Assembly: GCA_044507775.1 (NCBI GenBank)
Contig: JBIQIY010000010.1
Span: forward strand, 124,001 to 188,000
Origin: Chryseosolibacter sp044507775
Lineage (GTDB): Bacteria; Bacteroidota; Bacteroidia; Cytophagales; Cyclobacteriaceae
Direction: 5' to 3'
Length of the DNA: 64,000 nucleotides
The translations under genes and the position numbers were made by a program. The notes beneath the pieces are model-generated. The model made no database searches. It had not been told where the DNA came from and saw only the letters and a list, made by a program, of their open reading frames with translations. Shown here in pieces: positions 37,241 through 47,011 of this stretch. Position 1 is the stretch's first letter; the number at the start of each line of letters is the position of its first letter.

Positions 37241-40200
37241 CTACTTTTGCGCTTCTGTTTCGATGCCCCATTGTTTATTTGGTTTGTCGCTCATCACAAG
37301 TATGAGCTTGCCGCCTTTCAACAACTCGCTTGCGGGGAACTTGAAAGAGTTCAATGCTTTACCATTCAGGGTCGCCGACTGCACGTACTTGTTATTGCGT
37401 GAAGCATTTTTGGCTTCGATCACAAATTCATCGCCGCGGCCATAGCGTTTGCCCAGGTTGATGACCACCTGTTCGTACAAGGGGCTGGCGATCTCATACA
37501 CCGGCTCGACGCTGCACCCGCCGTCAGTCTGGAAAAGACCAATCGCCGCCATAACAAACCAGGCGCTCATCTGTCCCTGGTCCTCATCGCCGAGATAGGC
37601 GTTGGCCAAACCTCCGCCATAGTAATCTTCCAGGATCGAGCGGCTCCATTTCTGCGTCAGCCAGGGATGTCCAACCCAGTTAAAGAGGAAAGCGAAGTGC
37701 ATGGATTGCTGATTGCCCTGGACAACGGGATAGTCCCAGTACTGGTCGTTCGGCGCGTTGTAACGCCACGGTTCACTGGCTGCGAACCCCCAGTTAAGGC
37801 GATCGACGAAATTTTTGCGTCCGACAAGATCCGCTAGTGCCGGCACATCCTGTGGAACAAAGAAACTCAGCTGCCATGAATTACCTTCGACATACTCTTC
37901 GTTGCGCCCGGATTGGAAAGGATCGAACGGCTCAACAAATTCACCTTTGCTATCGCGCAGCTGCGCGTAACCATTCTTCGGATTGAAAGCATTCCGCCAC
38001 CATTCGCCCCGCTCGGCAAATACTTTGTAATCTTCGTCTTTGCCGAGTGCCTTGGCGAATTGTGCAACCGTCCAGTCGTCGTAGGAATATTCCAGCGAAT
38101 TCGAGAATCGTCCCAGATCTGAGGGGACGTATTTGTATTTCATGTACGGTACCAGGTCGCGATTGCCCGCGAACCCTCCCGCCACCGGACCTGCCGGCGT
38201 TGTTTGCATCTTTTTCATCGCACTGAACGCCTTGTCATGATCGAAGTCACGGATACCCATTTGGTACGCCGATACCATCAAAGGAATTTCGTGCTCGGCA
38301 ACCATAACGGGAATGTATTCCATTCCTGCAGGGCCTTTCGCAAGCCATCCGTTGACATCGTACATCGCCAGCTGAGAGTTAACCCACTTCGATGACCATT
38401 CGGGAGTAGCCAGATTCCAGAGCTGATTCAGGTTCCAGAAAGTATTCCAGAAGGCGTCACAACCCAGGGCCTGGTGGTCAGGGTTCGTGAACCGGTGCTT
38501 CGTTTCATCGGGAGCGATCCATTCCCCGTTTACATCACTCCATGTATTGCGGCACAGGGAACGGAAAAAGTTGGTGTAGAAGCGCACTTTCTCGAGGCGG
38601 TTGTCCGTCGTGATCCGGATACGCGACAAGTAGTTGTTCCAAACTTTTTTCTGATTGGCAACCACGCCGTCGTAACTCCAGCCGAAAGGTTTTGTAATTT
38701 CCTTTTCAAGATTCTCAGCAGCATTGGAAACGCTGACCAGCGAAATGCCCGATCGAGCCTGCACGACGGCCGACTTCTTCGTGTCGAACTCAACGAATGC
38801 ACCCGCCTCTTTCAAATCCTTGCCGCGAAGTTTGCTGATTTCCACAACCTCATCATTTAGCCAGCCTCCTATCTTTTTGATGGGTTGGTCAAACTCAATG
38901 ACAAAGTGCAAGGTGTATTCCTGGTCGGCATCGTCACTCCACACCGTTGGCCGGGGCGAGATCTGATGGCTGCTCCCTTCTATGCGATAATCGCCTACTT
39001 TCCTGATCTCGATGTCGAGGAGTTTGTAATCGTATTCACCCTGCACATGCAGGTCGATCATCACGCGGCCGTCCTGGTCTGTCGGAAATGTATAACGGTG
39101 GAAGCCTGCTCTTTCAGTGGCCGTTACTTCGGCCCAGATGCGCGTGTCAGTCATGTATACTTTGTAGTAGCCGAGCGGCGCTTCCTCCGTGGTCTTATCT
39201 ATACGGGACCGATATCCCGAATCCGGGTCGAACTGATCTCCGACCTTTGTTTGCAATGTTCCATTCGTAGGCATCATTCCAAGGCCCGCCATCGTCCATT
39301 CATGGATGTGGCTAAAGGTGCCGATGGTTTCGAAGGTCGGCTGATACCCCGCCTGCCAACCCATATTCTGGTTGTCAGGACTGAGCTTGACCATGCTGAA
39401 TGGCATCCAGGGTCCGGGTGCGATCATCCAGCGCGAGTGCGCGGTCCCGATGCGCGTATCAACATAATCCGCGTAGGTTTGCAATTTGCCAGGAGACCGC
39501 CGTACGATTCCAGCTTGTGCCTCCTGACCATCGATGAGAATGCGATACTGACTATCCTTTGGTTTCTTAACAGCAGGCATCGGCGCCTCCAGCTGATAGC
39601 GCGCGGAGTCCAGTGTCGTTTTGTAAATCCGCTTGCCGTCCAGCTCTACTTCGACGCTCGGCTTTCCACTCAGGTGCTCGACATCGACAATCAAGGGCTG
39701 AATTTTTCTTTTCCCCTGACTCAGTTCATACGCTCCGGGCATAACGTCGCGGATAAATGCGTCGGCTGGTATTGCAAGCTTCGCGCCATCCGGACCTTCG
39801 AGTCTGATGTGATCAAACACAACCCACGAGCCTTCAAGCACGGTGATTGTAATCGAATTGCCCCACCGGCGGATGACACCGTCCTGCAAAGGGATCTCCA
39901 GGATCTTTTCACCTGCGGGTGAGTCACCCGTGGTCAACGATGCTTCGGAAACACCCTTCAGAGAAAACTTCTCGTACTGGCGGTCGTTGACGCCTACCTT
40001 CAACAGAGATCTGCCTGGATCCGAATCGACAAGGTCGATCACGAGCTTCCATTTCCCGTTCGAGGGCAGTGACTGCAGCGCAAATAGAATATTGATTTCG
40101 TGCGTACGCCAGCCTGACGTTCCCCAGGTTCCGCCCCAGGTATTTTCCGGCCCGGGCAACACGTAGGGAAAGTCAACGGTCGCATCCGATCGGCCGATGA

Positions 40201-40375
40201 GGAAGTAGCGGTCTTCAAAACCAAAATCCTTGCTCAGGAATTTCTTGTAGTCCGCAGGGCCAAGTGCCAGGTCTGCGGAAGAGTTGTCATTCTTACCAAT
40301 GCTCCAGATGTCATTCGCCTCAACGCGATGAATGCCGATGAATGATAAAATTAATAGGATAAGTAGTCTGTTCAT
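37241..40375 (-). CDS. GH92 exo-alpha-mannosidase with N-terminal PL4-like domain
   Basis: 1044 residues. The ATG at 40375 (MNRLLILLILSFIGIHRVEA, signal peptide) is preferred over one at 40456, which lies inside the candidate operator. Residues about 20-205 resemble the carbohydrate-binding domain III of polysaccharide lyase family 4 (DIWSIGKNDNSSADL, WVVFDHIRLEGPDG). GH92 follows: SLEYSYDDWTVAQFAKALG, EGNSWQLSFFVPQD, LGDEDQGQMSAWFVMAAIG. It should be a secreted or surface exo-mannosidase; the extra domain may tether it to the glycan. It is the first gene of the enzyme operon, divergent from SusC. Confidence 0.92.
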   Translation of the reverse strand: MNRLLILLILSFIGIHRVEANDIWSIGKNDNSSADLALGPADYKKFLSKDFGFEDRYFLIGRSDATVDFPYVLPGPENTWGGTWGTSGWRTHEINILFALQSLPSNGKWKLVIDLVDSDPGRSLLKVGVNDRQYEKFSLKGVSEASLTTGDSPAGEKILEIPLQDGVIRRWGNSITITVLEGSWVVFDHIRLEGPDGAKLAIPADAFIRDVMPGAYELSQGKRKIQPLIVDVEHLSGKPSVEVELDGKRIYKTTLDSARYQLEAPMPAVKKPKDSQYRILIDGQEAQAGIVRRSPGKLQTYADYVDTRIGTAHSRWMIAPGPWMPFSMVKLSPDNQNMGWQAGYQPTFETIGTFSHIHEWTMAGLGMMPTNGTLQTKVGDQFDPDSGYRSRIDKTTEEAPLGYYKVYMTDTRIWAEVTATERAGFHRYTFPTDQDGRVMIDLHVQGEYDYKLLDIEIRKVGDYRIEGSSHQISPRPTVWSDDADQEYTLHFVIEFDQPIKKIGGWLNDEVVEISKLRGKDLKEAGAFVEFDTKKSAVVQARSGISLVSVSNAAENLEKEITKPFGWSYDGVVANQKKVWNNYLSRIRITTDNRLEKVRFYTNFFRSLCRNTWSDVNGEWIAPDETKHRFTNPDHQALGCDAFWNTFWNLNQLWNLATPEWSSKWVNSQLAMYDVNGWLAKGPAGMEYIPVMVAEHEIPLMVSAYQMGIRDFDHDKAFSAMKKMQTTPAGPVAGGFAGNRDLVPYMKYKYVPSDLGRFSNSLEYSYDDWTVAQFAKALGKDEDYKVFAERGEWWRNAFNPKNGYAQLRDSKGEFVEPFDPFQSGRNEEYVEGNSWQLSFFVPQDVPALADLVGRKNFVDRLNWGFAASEPWRYNAPNDQYWDYPVVQGNQQSMHFAFLFNWVGHPWLTQKWSRSILEDYYGGGLANAYLGDEDQGQMSAWFVMAAIGLFQTDGGCSVEPVYEIASPLYEQVVINLGKRYGRGDEFVIEAKNASRNNKYVQSATLNGKALNSFKFPASELLKGGKLILVMSDKPNKQWGIETEAQK

Positions 40376-40447
40376 TTTTGCCCGAATGGTTAAACCCGCA
40401 GCGCCTTCCGTCAGCGGAATTATTAATAAATGTCCATATAAACTTTG

Positions 40448-40461
40448 TATGTTCATACTTA
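40448..40461 (-). promoter_or_regulatory. Candidate GntR operator upstream of the enzyme operon
   Basis: On the minus strand this reads TAAGTATGAACATA, 13 of 14 identical to the site at 40574-40587 (and 12 of 14 to 29698-29711). It is about 75 bp before the ATG at 40375. An AT-rich TACTTTTA just upstream could be the -7 element, putting the site over the transcript start. Confidence 0.6.
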
Positions 40462-40573
40462 TTAACGATTTAAAAGTATATAAAATTGACCGTATTGGCT
40501 GCTAGAAGGACATTTTTTTCGAAAAATCAAACGATTGAATGTGGCACCGGTCAAAAAAATTCTATATTGCATA

Positions 40574-40587
40574 TATGTATGAACATA
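40574..40587 (+). promoter_or_regulatory. Candidate GntR operator upstream of SusC
   Basis: TATGTATGAACATA in the region between the divergent GH92 and SusC genes, 94 bp before the leader frame. It matches the 29698 site in 13 of 14 positions. The promoter itself could not be placed with certainty; a TATATTGC at about 40564 is only a weak -7. Confidence 0.6.
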
Positions 40588-40680
40588 ATATAATCAAAAA
40601 CCTACATATATAGTATATAAAGGAGTCTACCACACCGGGACCCTCGGAACTAAAAAGATAACGCTTACAGATCAAACCCA

Positions 40681-40803
40681 ATGTTTATGGAAAAACTAAT
40701 ACTTAAACGGATGTCAATGCGAGCGGCGAAAGGCGCCGGATCATCTAAACTTCTTGATGGAAACAAACAAAGACCCACGCTTTTGTTTAACCATTATCAA
40801 TAA
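40681..40803 (+). CDS. Possible leader peptide upstream of SusC
   Basis: A 40-codon frame (start MFMEKLILKRMSMRAAKGAG) ends with TAA just 4 bp before the ATG of SusC at 40808. It is basic and has no family. Such tight coupling could make its translation control SusC start access. The alternative is a non-coding leader with an accidental frame. The stretch 40376-40680 otherwise contains the operators and no gene. Confidence 0.35.
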   Translation: MFMEKLILKRMSMRAAKGAGSSKLLDGNKQRPTLLFNHYQ

Positions 40804-40807
40804 GGAT

Positions 40808-43800
40808 ATGCACAATCGATACCAACAATTATCACTAAAGCTAGTTAAGCATTCCCTGTGCGGAATGGTTATACAGTGCCTCTTTGTCACTTCGATCTTC
40901 GCGTCGAAGGTGAATACCGCGACGACCACACACGAGTCCCGCATTCTTGCCGTTGATCTGCAGCAACAGGTAACGGGAAGAGTGATATCGGCCGAGGACG
41001 GGTCTGCTCTACCGGGAGTAAATGTTGTCATCAAAGGTACCAGCCAGGGAACGACGACGGACGTCGACGGCAAGTATACGTTGCAAGTTCCCTCATCCGA
41101 CGCGGTGCTGGTCTTTTCCTTTATTGGTTACAGCTCCCAGGAAATCGCGGTCTCCGCGCAATCTGTAATCGACGTAACGCTGGCTCCTGATGTTGAGCAG
41201 TTGGGCGAGGTTGTTGTTGTGGGTTATGGAACCCAAAAGAAAGCAACACTTACCGGAGCAGTATCGGCGGTGGCCAATGACGAAATCATCACGACGAAGA
41301 ACGAGAACGTTCAGAACATGCTGACTGGAAAAATTCCCGGTCTCCGCGTTCGCCAGAATTCCAGCGAACCCGGACAGTTCAATAGCTCGATTGATATTCG
41401 TGGTTTCGGTTCTCCCCTCGTCGTCGTTGATGGGATTCCCCGTGACAACATGGCGCGCCTCGATCCTGAGGACATTGAAAGCATCTCGGTTGTAAAGGAC
41501 GCATCCGCGGCGGTCTTTGGCTCGCGTGCGGCAAATGGCGTTATCCTCATCACGACAAAGAAAGGAACAAAAACCGGTGAGCCCAGCATCACGTACTCCG
41601 GCACAATGGGATGGCAGGCGCCTTCCAACTATCCGGACCTCGTCAGTGCCGCAGACTGGATGACTCTCTACAATGAGAGAGACCGGCACAACGTAGACAA
41701 CAGCAACCCTGCACTGAAGTATTCACCCGAGGAAATCGAGGCATACCGCAGTGGCGAGAAGGTATCGACCAACTGGAAACAGGAAGTCATGCGCAAGACC
41801 GCGCCCCAGACACAACATACGTTGAGCGCCACAGGTGGTAACGACAAGGTCAACTACTACTCCAGCGTTGGATACCAGTACCAGGGAAGCTTCCTCCAGA
41901 CAGACGCCATCAACTATGAAAAGTACACACTGCGCAGCAACATCAGCGCGCAGGTCAGCAAGAACATCCAGTTCGACTTGAACCTGGCCGGTCTCTCCGA
42001 CAAGCGGTCGGCATCGCCCTACGGCTCGAATGATATTATCAGAGCCATGTGGCTTCAAAGGCCGATGGATCAAGTCTATTACGACAAGGATGCCGGACAA
42101 TACTCCATGATGGACTGGAACGTGATCCTCAATCCCGTTGCCATGATGGACAAGGACCTGGTCGGTGAAAACAATTACCGCAGCAGATGGTTTCAATCCA
42201 ATGCGAGTCTCACCTATAACTTTCCATTCCTCGAGGGACTTTCATTCAAAGGATTGTACAGCTACGACTATACGATGAATGACAACGACGAGTATTCGAA
42301 AGCGTACACACTGTACTTGCCGAACGGCACGCCTTACCATGCCAATTCACAGAAGAGTGGCAACAGCCGGATTTCGCGCTTCTTCTACTCGAAGAATGCG
42401 AACCTGTGGCGGTTGCAACTCGCTTTTGAGCGCCAGTTCGGAGATCATTATATAACTGCCATGAACCTCCTGGAGAATTCTCACTACCAGGGCGACAACT
42501 TCTATGGCCGTCGTTATGGCGTGTTGCCTCTCTCCCAGATATTCGCGGGTATTACCGAGAACCAGGAAATTCTGCAGAGCACATCAAGCGGGTCGCTTTA
42601 CGACTTTGCCAACCGTGCATCCGTTGGCCGTGTGACGTATGATTTCAAGAGCAAGTACCTCGCTGAATTCTCCTATCGCTATGAAGGGTCGTCGAAGTTT
42701 CCGAAAAACAACCGCTGGGGTTTCTTCCCCGCAGTATCCGCGGGCTGGAGAATTTCGGGAGAACCGTTCTGGATGAATTCATCGCTTAGCTTCATCGGAA
42801 ACCTGAAGCTTCGCGCATCGTACGGTATCACTGGAGATGACGGCGCGTTAGCGTATCAGTTTGTGAGCGGATATCAATATCCCGCTTCTGGCGGAAGCCG
42901 CACCGGACTTCCCGCGGGCCACATTTTTGGAAATTCGTTTGTGACATCGTCCAGCAGCACTGGCTTGGCGAACAACTCGATCACCTGGTATAAGGCAAAA
43001 ACCACCAACATCGGATTGGACGCAGATGCATGGAACGGATTATTAGGTGTAACCGTCGAGTATTTCAACCGGGATCGCACCGGCCTCCTCGCAACACGCA
43101 TCGCAAGCCTGCCCGGTATTGTGGGAGCGAATCTTCCCCAGGAAAACCTCAACAGCGACCAGAACCGCGGTTTTGAGCTGGAGCTCCGTCACAGCAATCG
43201 CGTTGGCGAGATCAACTACCAGGTTAAAGGAAATATCTCGTACACTATGACCCGGACGAACTACTACGAGATGGCCCGGGCGGGTAACTCTTACCTGAAC
43301 TGGCGCAATGGACTTAATGACCGGAACAACAACGTGTGGTGGGGTTATGAAGGCGACGGCCGCATGTCCAATTGGGATGACATCTACTACAACCCGGTCT
43401 ATATCGGTCGCGGTTCACTGCCCGGCGACTATCAATACCTTGACTGGAACGGCGATGGATGGATCAACGATCTTGACGTACATCCCCTTGCCACCAACGG
43501 CCATGTTCCTCTCGTCAACTACGGTATCACGATGAGCGGCCAATGGAAAGGCCTGGATCTGGTTATGCTGTGGCAGGGAGCCGGGAAGAAGTATGTTATC
43601 GCCCGTGAGTTTCTCTATCAGCCACTTTGGTCCAATACCAACGCACTCAGCGATTTCATGGACCGGTGGCATCCGGCAGATGTGAACGCCGACCCTTATG
43701 ATCCTGCAACGGAGTGGGTATCTGGCGAATACGGATTTACGGGATCCTCACCGAATGCACTTTCCGATTTCAACATCCAGAACGCCGCTTACGTCAGGCT

Positions 43801-44032
43801 GAAGACACTCGAGATCGGTTACACCCTTCCGGCACAGCTACTAAACAGGATCGCGCTGAAGAACATCCGGATTTATGCAAATGCATACAATCTACTCACA
43901 TTCACAAAGCTGAAATACATAGACCCTGAATTTTATACAAACAATGATACCTCAAAAGCAGGGCTAACCGATCTGGGTTACAACTACCCGATCAACAAAT
44001 CTTACGCTGTCGGTATCACCGCGAAATTTTAA
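40808..44032 (+). CDS. SusC-family TonB-dependent glycan transporter
   Basis: 1074 residues from the ATG at 40808. The start MHNRYQQLSLKLVKHSLCGM followed by a hydrophobic stretch is the usual Cytophagales SusC signal peptide; an ATG at 40757 in the same frame is possible. After the signal come the carboxypeptidase-like domain (VTGRVISAEDGSALPGVNVV), the TonB-box region with GEVVVVGYGTQKK, the plug (MLTGKIPGLRVRQNSSEPGQ, VVKDASAAVFGSRAANGVIL) and the long outer-membrane barrel ending YPINKSYAVGITAKF. It imports oligosaccharides bound by the SusD next door, using TonB energy. It is divergent from the alpha-mannosidase operon. Confidence 0.94.
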   Translation: MHNRYQQLSLKLVKHSLCGMVIQCLFVTSIFASKVNTATTTHESRILAVDLQQQVTGRVISAEDGSALPGVNVVIKGTSQGTTTDVDGKYTLQVPSSDAVLVFSFIGYSSQEIAVSAQSVIDVTLAPDVEQLGEVVVVGYGTQKKATLTGAVSAVANDEIITTKNENVQNMLTGKIPGLRVRQNSSEPGQFNSSIDIRGFGSPLVVVDGIPRDNMARLDPEDIESISVVKDASAAVFGSRAANGVILITTKKGTKTGEPSITYSGTMGWQAPSNYPDLVSAADWMTLYNERDRHNVDNSNPALKYSPEEIEAYRSGEKVSTNWKQEVMRKTAPQTQHTLSATGGNDKVNYYSSVGYQYQGSFLQTDAINYEKYTLRSNISAQVSKNIQFDLNLAGLSDKRSASPYGSNDIIRAMWLQRPMDQVYYDKDAGQYSMMDWNVILNPVAMMDKDLVGENNYRSRWFQSNASLTYNFPFLEGLSFKGLYSYDYTMNDNDEYSKAYTLYLPNGTPYHANSQKSGNSRISRFFYSKNANLWRLQLAFERQFGDHYITAMNLLENSHYQGDNFYGRRYGVLPLSQIFAGITENQEILQSTSSGSLYDFANRASVGRVTYDFKSKYLAEFSYRYEGSSKFPKNNRWGFFPAVSAGWRISGEPFWMNSSLSFIGNLKLRASYGITGDDGALAYQFVSGYQYPASGGSRTGLPAGHIFGNSFVTSSSSTGLANNSITWYKAKTTNIGLDADAWNGLLGVTVEYFNRDRTGLLATRIASLPGIVGANLPQENLNSDQNRGFELELRHSNRVGEINYQVKGNISYTMTRTNYYEMARAGNSYLNWRNGLNDRNNNVWWGYEGDGRMSNWDDIYYNPVYIGRGSLPGDYQYLDWNGDGWINDLDVHPLATNGHVPLVNYGITMSGQWKGLDLVMLWQGAGKKYVIAREFLYQPLWSNTNALSDFMDRWHPADVNADPYDPATEWVSGEYGFTGSSPNALSDFNIQNAAYVRLKTLEIGYTLPAQLLNRIALKNIRIYANAYNLLTFTKLKYIDPEFYTNNDTSKAGLTDLGYNYPINKSYAVGITAKF

Positions 44033-44045
44033 AAACACACGATTT

Positions 44046-46001
44046 ATGAAACTGAGAAAAATCTTAATGACAATAGGTTTGACTGCCAGTCTTACGGCCT
44101 GCACTGATCTGGACATCGCGCCGATCAACCTGTTGGGCGAGGCCGAGATCTATGGCAGCAATGAAGGCGTCATGAGTAATATCGCCCGCATTTACAGCCG
44201 GCTTCCCATCGAGGATTTCAAATATTACTACCCTTCAGGCTTCAACTTCAGTGGTACTCAATACAAGCAAATGGCCTGCCTCACAGGGGAAGCCGTTGGA
44301 CGAGACACCCAAGGCGCCGACAACGAAGGATTTTCGTACTGGGATGACGGTTACGCCGAAATTCGAGACATCAACATGCTCCTTGAAAAACTCCCGAACT
44401 ATGCGACAAACCTCGGGGCGACCGAGTCTCAGACTTACCTGGCGGAAGCTCGGTTTTGCCGAGCCTTCACTTACTTCGCGCTGGCAAAGCGATATGGCGG
44501 AGTACCGTTGGTTACCACTACAATAGACTATCCCGCTTCAGTTGACCTGGCGGGCACTCAGCTCTTCCGCGCATCAGAAGAATCCATTTGGAATTTCATC
44601 GCGTCCGATCTCGACTATGCCATCGAAAACCTTCCCGAAGCTTCACCGGCCAAGGGCCGCGTCAACAAGTATGTCGCCGCTGCATTCAAATCGAGAGCCA
44701 TGCTTTACGCAGGCAGCATCGCCAAATACAATACGATCAATGAAGTTCAGGATCAGAATGGCACCTCCGTGCTGATCTGCGGCATTCCTGCTACTCGGGC
44801 AACTGATTACTTCAAGGCAGCTTACGACGCAGCCAAGCTGGTAGTTGAGTCCGGTAAATACGCGCTGTACAAGGGACTTTGGGCCGCCGGCGATCCGGTA
44901 GCACAGGCAAAAAACTTCCGCGCGCTATTCCTGGCGGAGACATCCGAAAACATTTTTGTAAAGTACTACGATCAAACAAACAGCACGCACAGCTACGACG
45001 AGTCGGTACAGCCCAACCAGACGAAGAGTGGCGGCAACGATTCGGAGATCAATCCGTCGATGGACTTTGTTGAAATGTTTGACGGAATTGCAAAGGACGA
45101 CGAAGGGCACTTCAAAAACATCGATGAGAACGGCCACTATTACCTGTACAATTCACCACTTGATCCTTTCGCAAATGCAGAGCCGCGTTTGCGCGGAACC
45201 GTGATCCTGCCGATGGATACATACAGAGGTCAGATCATCGATATTCGCCGTGGAATCTGGACGGGCGATGCCAGCGGCGGAATATCCGCGTTGGCAAGCG
45301 AAGGCAATACGGGTAACGTCGCCGATCAGGCTGATCCAAACCTGCACCTCGCCTCCGCTCTCGGTGCCAATCCCACTATAAACCTGGAGCCCGGCGACCC
45401 GCATGGCGCAACGATGAAAGCCGCGGGTATCAATGGTCCCGTTTCCAACTGGGACTTCGGAAACATCGGTGGTATTTACCTGGCGAAATACTTGTCAGAG
45501 AGTGGTGTGACCAACGGTTTCAACTCAACTCAAAGCTGGATCGAGATCCGCTTTGCGGAAGTGTTGCTGAACCAGGCTGAGGCCGCCTATGAATTATACC
45601 AGGCAGCTGCGTCCGGTGACAACTATCTTTCCGTGGCGTTCAAGAACATCAACGACATTCGCGAACGCGCCGGTGCCACCTTGCTTGCGACCGAAGGTGA
45701 CCTCGACAACATCGATATCATCCGCACGGAACGCCGCAAGGAGCTCGCTTTCGAGAACAAGACCTACTGGGATCTGAAGCGTTGGAGAATCCTCTACCAG
45801 GAGCAGAACAACACGCGCTGGAGAATCCTGAACACCTACTATTCAACGGATGCCCAGAAGTATTTCTTGTCCGTCAAGTTCCAGGAGCCTCGCGGTGGAT
45901 TCCAGTACATTTTCACGTACGACACACGGTACTACTATCAGCCTATTCCAGCTGGGGAGATAAACAAGAATCCGAACTGCAAACAGAATCCCGGTTTTTA
46001 A
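44046..46001 (+). CDS. SusD-family glycan-binding lipoprotein
   Basis: 651 residues. The lipoprotein signal ends LTASLTAC (Cys19), placing it on the outer-membrane surface. SusD_RagB hallmarks: tetratricopeptide-like helices (AEARFCRAFTYFALAKRYGG), FAEVLLNQAEAAYE, and RTERRKELAFENKTYWDLKR towards the C-terminus. It caps the SusC barrel and selects the substrate. The gene starts 13 bp after SusC stop. A longer variable loop around residues 330-440 may bear the glycan specificity; the ligand cannot be read from sequence. Confidence 0.94.
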   Translation: MKLRKILMTIGLTASLTACTDLDIAPINLLGEAEIYGSNEGVMSNIARIYSRLPIEDFKYYYPSGFNFSGTQYKQMACLTGEAVGRDTQGADNEGFSYWDDGYAEIRDINMLLEKLPNYATNLGATESQTYLAEARFCRAFTYFALAKRYGGVPLVTTTIDYPASVDLAGTQLFRASEESIWNFIASDLDYAIENLPEASPAKGRVNKYVAAAFKSRAMLYAGSIAKYNTINEVQDQNGTSVLICGIPATRATDYFKAAYDAAKLVVESGKYALYKGLWAAGDPVAQAKNFRALFLAETSENIFVKYYDQTNSTHSYDESVQPNQTKSGGNDSEINPSMDFVEMFDGIAKDDEGHFKNIDENGHYYLYNSPLDPFANAEPRLRGTVILPMDTYRGQIIDIRRGIWTGDASGGISALASEGNTGNVADQADPNLHLASALGANPTINLEPGDPHGATMKAAGINGPVSNWDFGNIGGIYLAKYLSESGVTNGFNSTQSWIEIRFAEVLLNQAEAAYELYQAAASGDNYLSVAFKNINDIRERAGATLLATEGDLDNIDIIRTERRKELAFENKTYWDLKRWRILYQEQNNTRWRILNTYYSTDAQKYFLSVKFQEPRGGFQYIFTYDTRYYYQPIPAGEINKNPNCKQNPGF

Positions 46002-46020
46002 TCAATTCAAAATCCTGAAT

Positions 46021-46767
46021 ATGAAAAGTATCAAATATATTTTATTCTCGTTTCTCGTCGTGGCGGGTCTCGCTTCCTGTGAAGAGGACAACTATCCGGC
46101 TCCGGAGGAAACATTCAGAGGCACGATTGTCGACGCAGAAACTGGTGAACCATTCCAGACAGCAATTGGCAACACCGGTGTCCGCATCAAGATGATGGAG
46201 TACAGCTGGAGTGACACTCCCACGCCTTACTACATGTATGCCAACACAGAGGGTGAGTTCAACAATAGCAAGGTATTCAAGGGGGAATATGGTATCACAC
46301 CCGAGGGCGCCTTCGTACCGGTTCCTGAAGAGAGGATCGTCATTGCCGGTACAATTGAGAAAAACTACCAGGTCGAACCCTTCCTGCGTGTAGAATGGGT
46401 TGGTGAGCCGGTAATCAACGGCGATGGCACGGCAACCGTCCAGGTTAGAATTGACAGGGGCACTACCAATCCCGGCTATCAGCAGGCGCTTGCTGAAGTC
46501 TGGTTGTTCGTCAGTGAGACGCAGTATGCGGGCGACTTCAGCTATAGCCCGAACTATTCCACCAAGCTTACAGGCGCGAACTTACCTGTGCTCGGAGAGA
46601 CTGTCTCAATTACTACCGGATGGCCCGGCGGTCTTGGCACTGGCACGCAGCGAACCTTCCCTGACTACTCCAAAAAATATTTTCTCAGGGTCGGCGCGCG
46701 AATTAACAAGCAGGTGAACAGCACGAATGTTTACAACTACACGACCGTCAAGGAAATCGCTAAATGA
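46021..46767 (+). CDS. DUF3823 surface lipoprotein of the SusCD operon
   Basis: 248 residues with lipoprotein signal to VVAGLASC (Cys20). The mature part begins with a carboxypeptidase-regulatory-like strand set (RGTIVDAETGEPFQTAIGNT) and the DUF3823 segment MEYSWSDTPTPYYMYANTEG then FNNSKVFKGEYGITPEGAFV. DUF3823 proteins regularly follow SusD and are thought to be surface glycan-binding accessories. It begins 19 bp after SusD. The mosaic repeat starts immediately after its stop codon. Confidence 0.9.
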   Translation: MKSIKYILFSFLVVAGLASCEEDNYPAPEETFRGTIVDAETGEPFQTAIGNTGVRIKMMEYSWSDTPTPYYMYANTEGEFNNSKVFKGEYGITPEGAFVPVPEERIVIAGTIEKNYQVEPFLRVEWVGEPVINGDGTATVQVRIDRGTTNPGYQQALAEVWLFVSETQYAGDFSYSPNYSTKLTGANLPVLGETVSITTGWPGGLGTGTQRTFPDYSKKYFLRVGARINKQVNSTNVYNYTTVKEIAK

Positions 46768-46948
46768 GTTGGAAGTTATAAGTGGTAAGTTATAAGTTAG
46801 TCTGGAGTCATGGCTAATGACGGCTTCGATTTGGCTGAAAGCAGAAAGCACAAAGCAGAAAGCACAAGGTTCTGTGCTTCGATTCAAATCAAGCCGTCAT
46901 CAACCCGCCAACCGAATCTAACTTACAACTTATCACTTACAACTTACA
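46768..46948. repeat. Second mosaic hairpin repeat
   Basis: Outer inverted arms lie at 46773-46800 and 46918-46945 (25 of 28 paired), inner arms TGACGGCTTCGATTTG (46818-46833) and CAAATCAAGCCGTCA (46885-46899), and a small loop stem AAGCACA/TGTGCTT. It shares AAGTT(A/G)TAAGTT ends and GAAAGCAGAAAGC-type microrepeats with the element at 25158-25530. It begins one base after the stop codon at 46767. No gene inside. Confidence 0.8.
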
Positions 46949-47011
46949 GGATTTTAAGGACATGGGGAGTGAACAAATCAATAAAACATTTGCTAACTTT
47001 GTCCAATTAGA

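Noticed and set aside
38885..39922. 345-codon open frame antisense to the first GH92 gene
   Set aside because: It lies wholly inside a recognisable GH92 coding sequence on the other strand, has no signal or family, and such shadows are common in GC-rich genes.
40376..40456. Extended N-terminus of the first GH92
   Set aside because: The upstream ATG lies in the candidate operator and would put 27 polar residues before a clear signal peptide.
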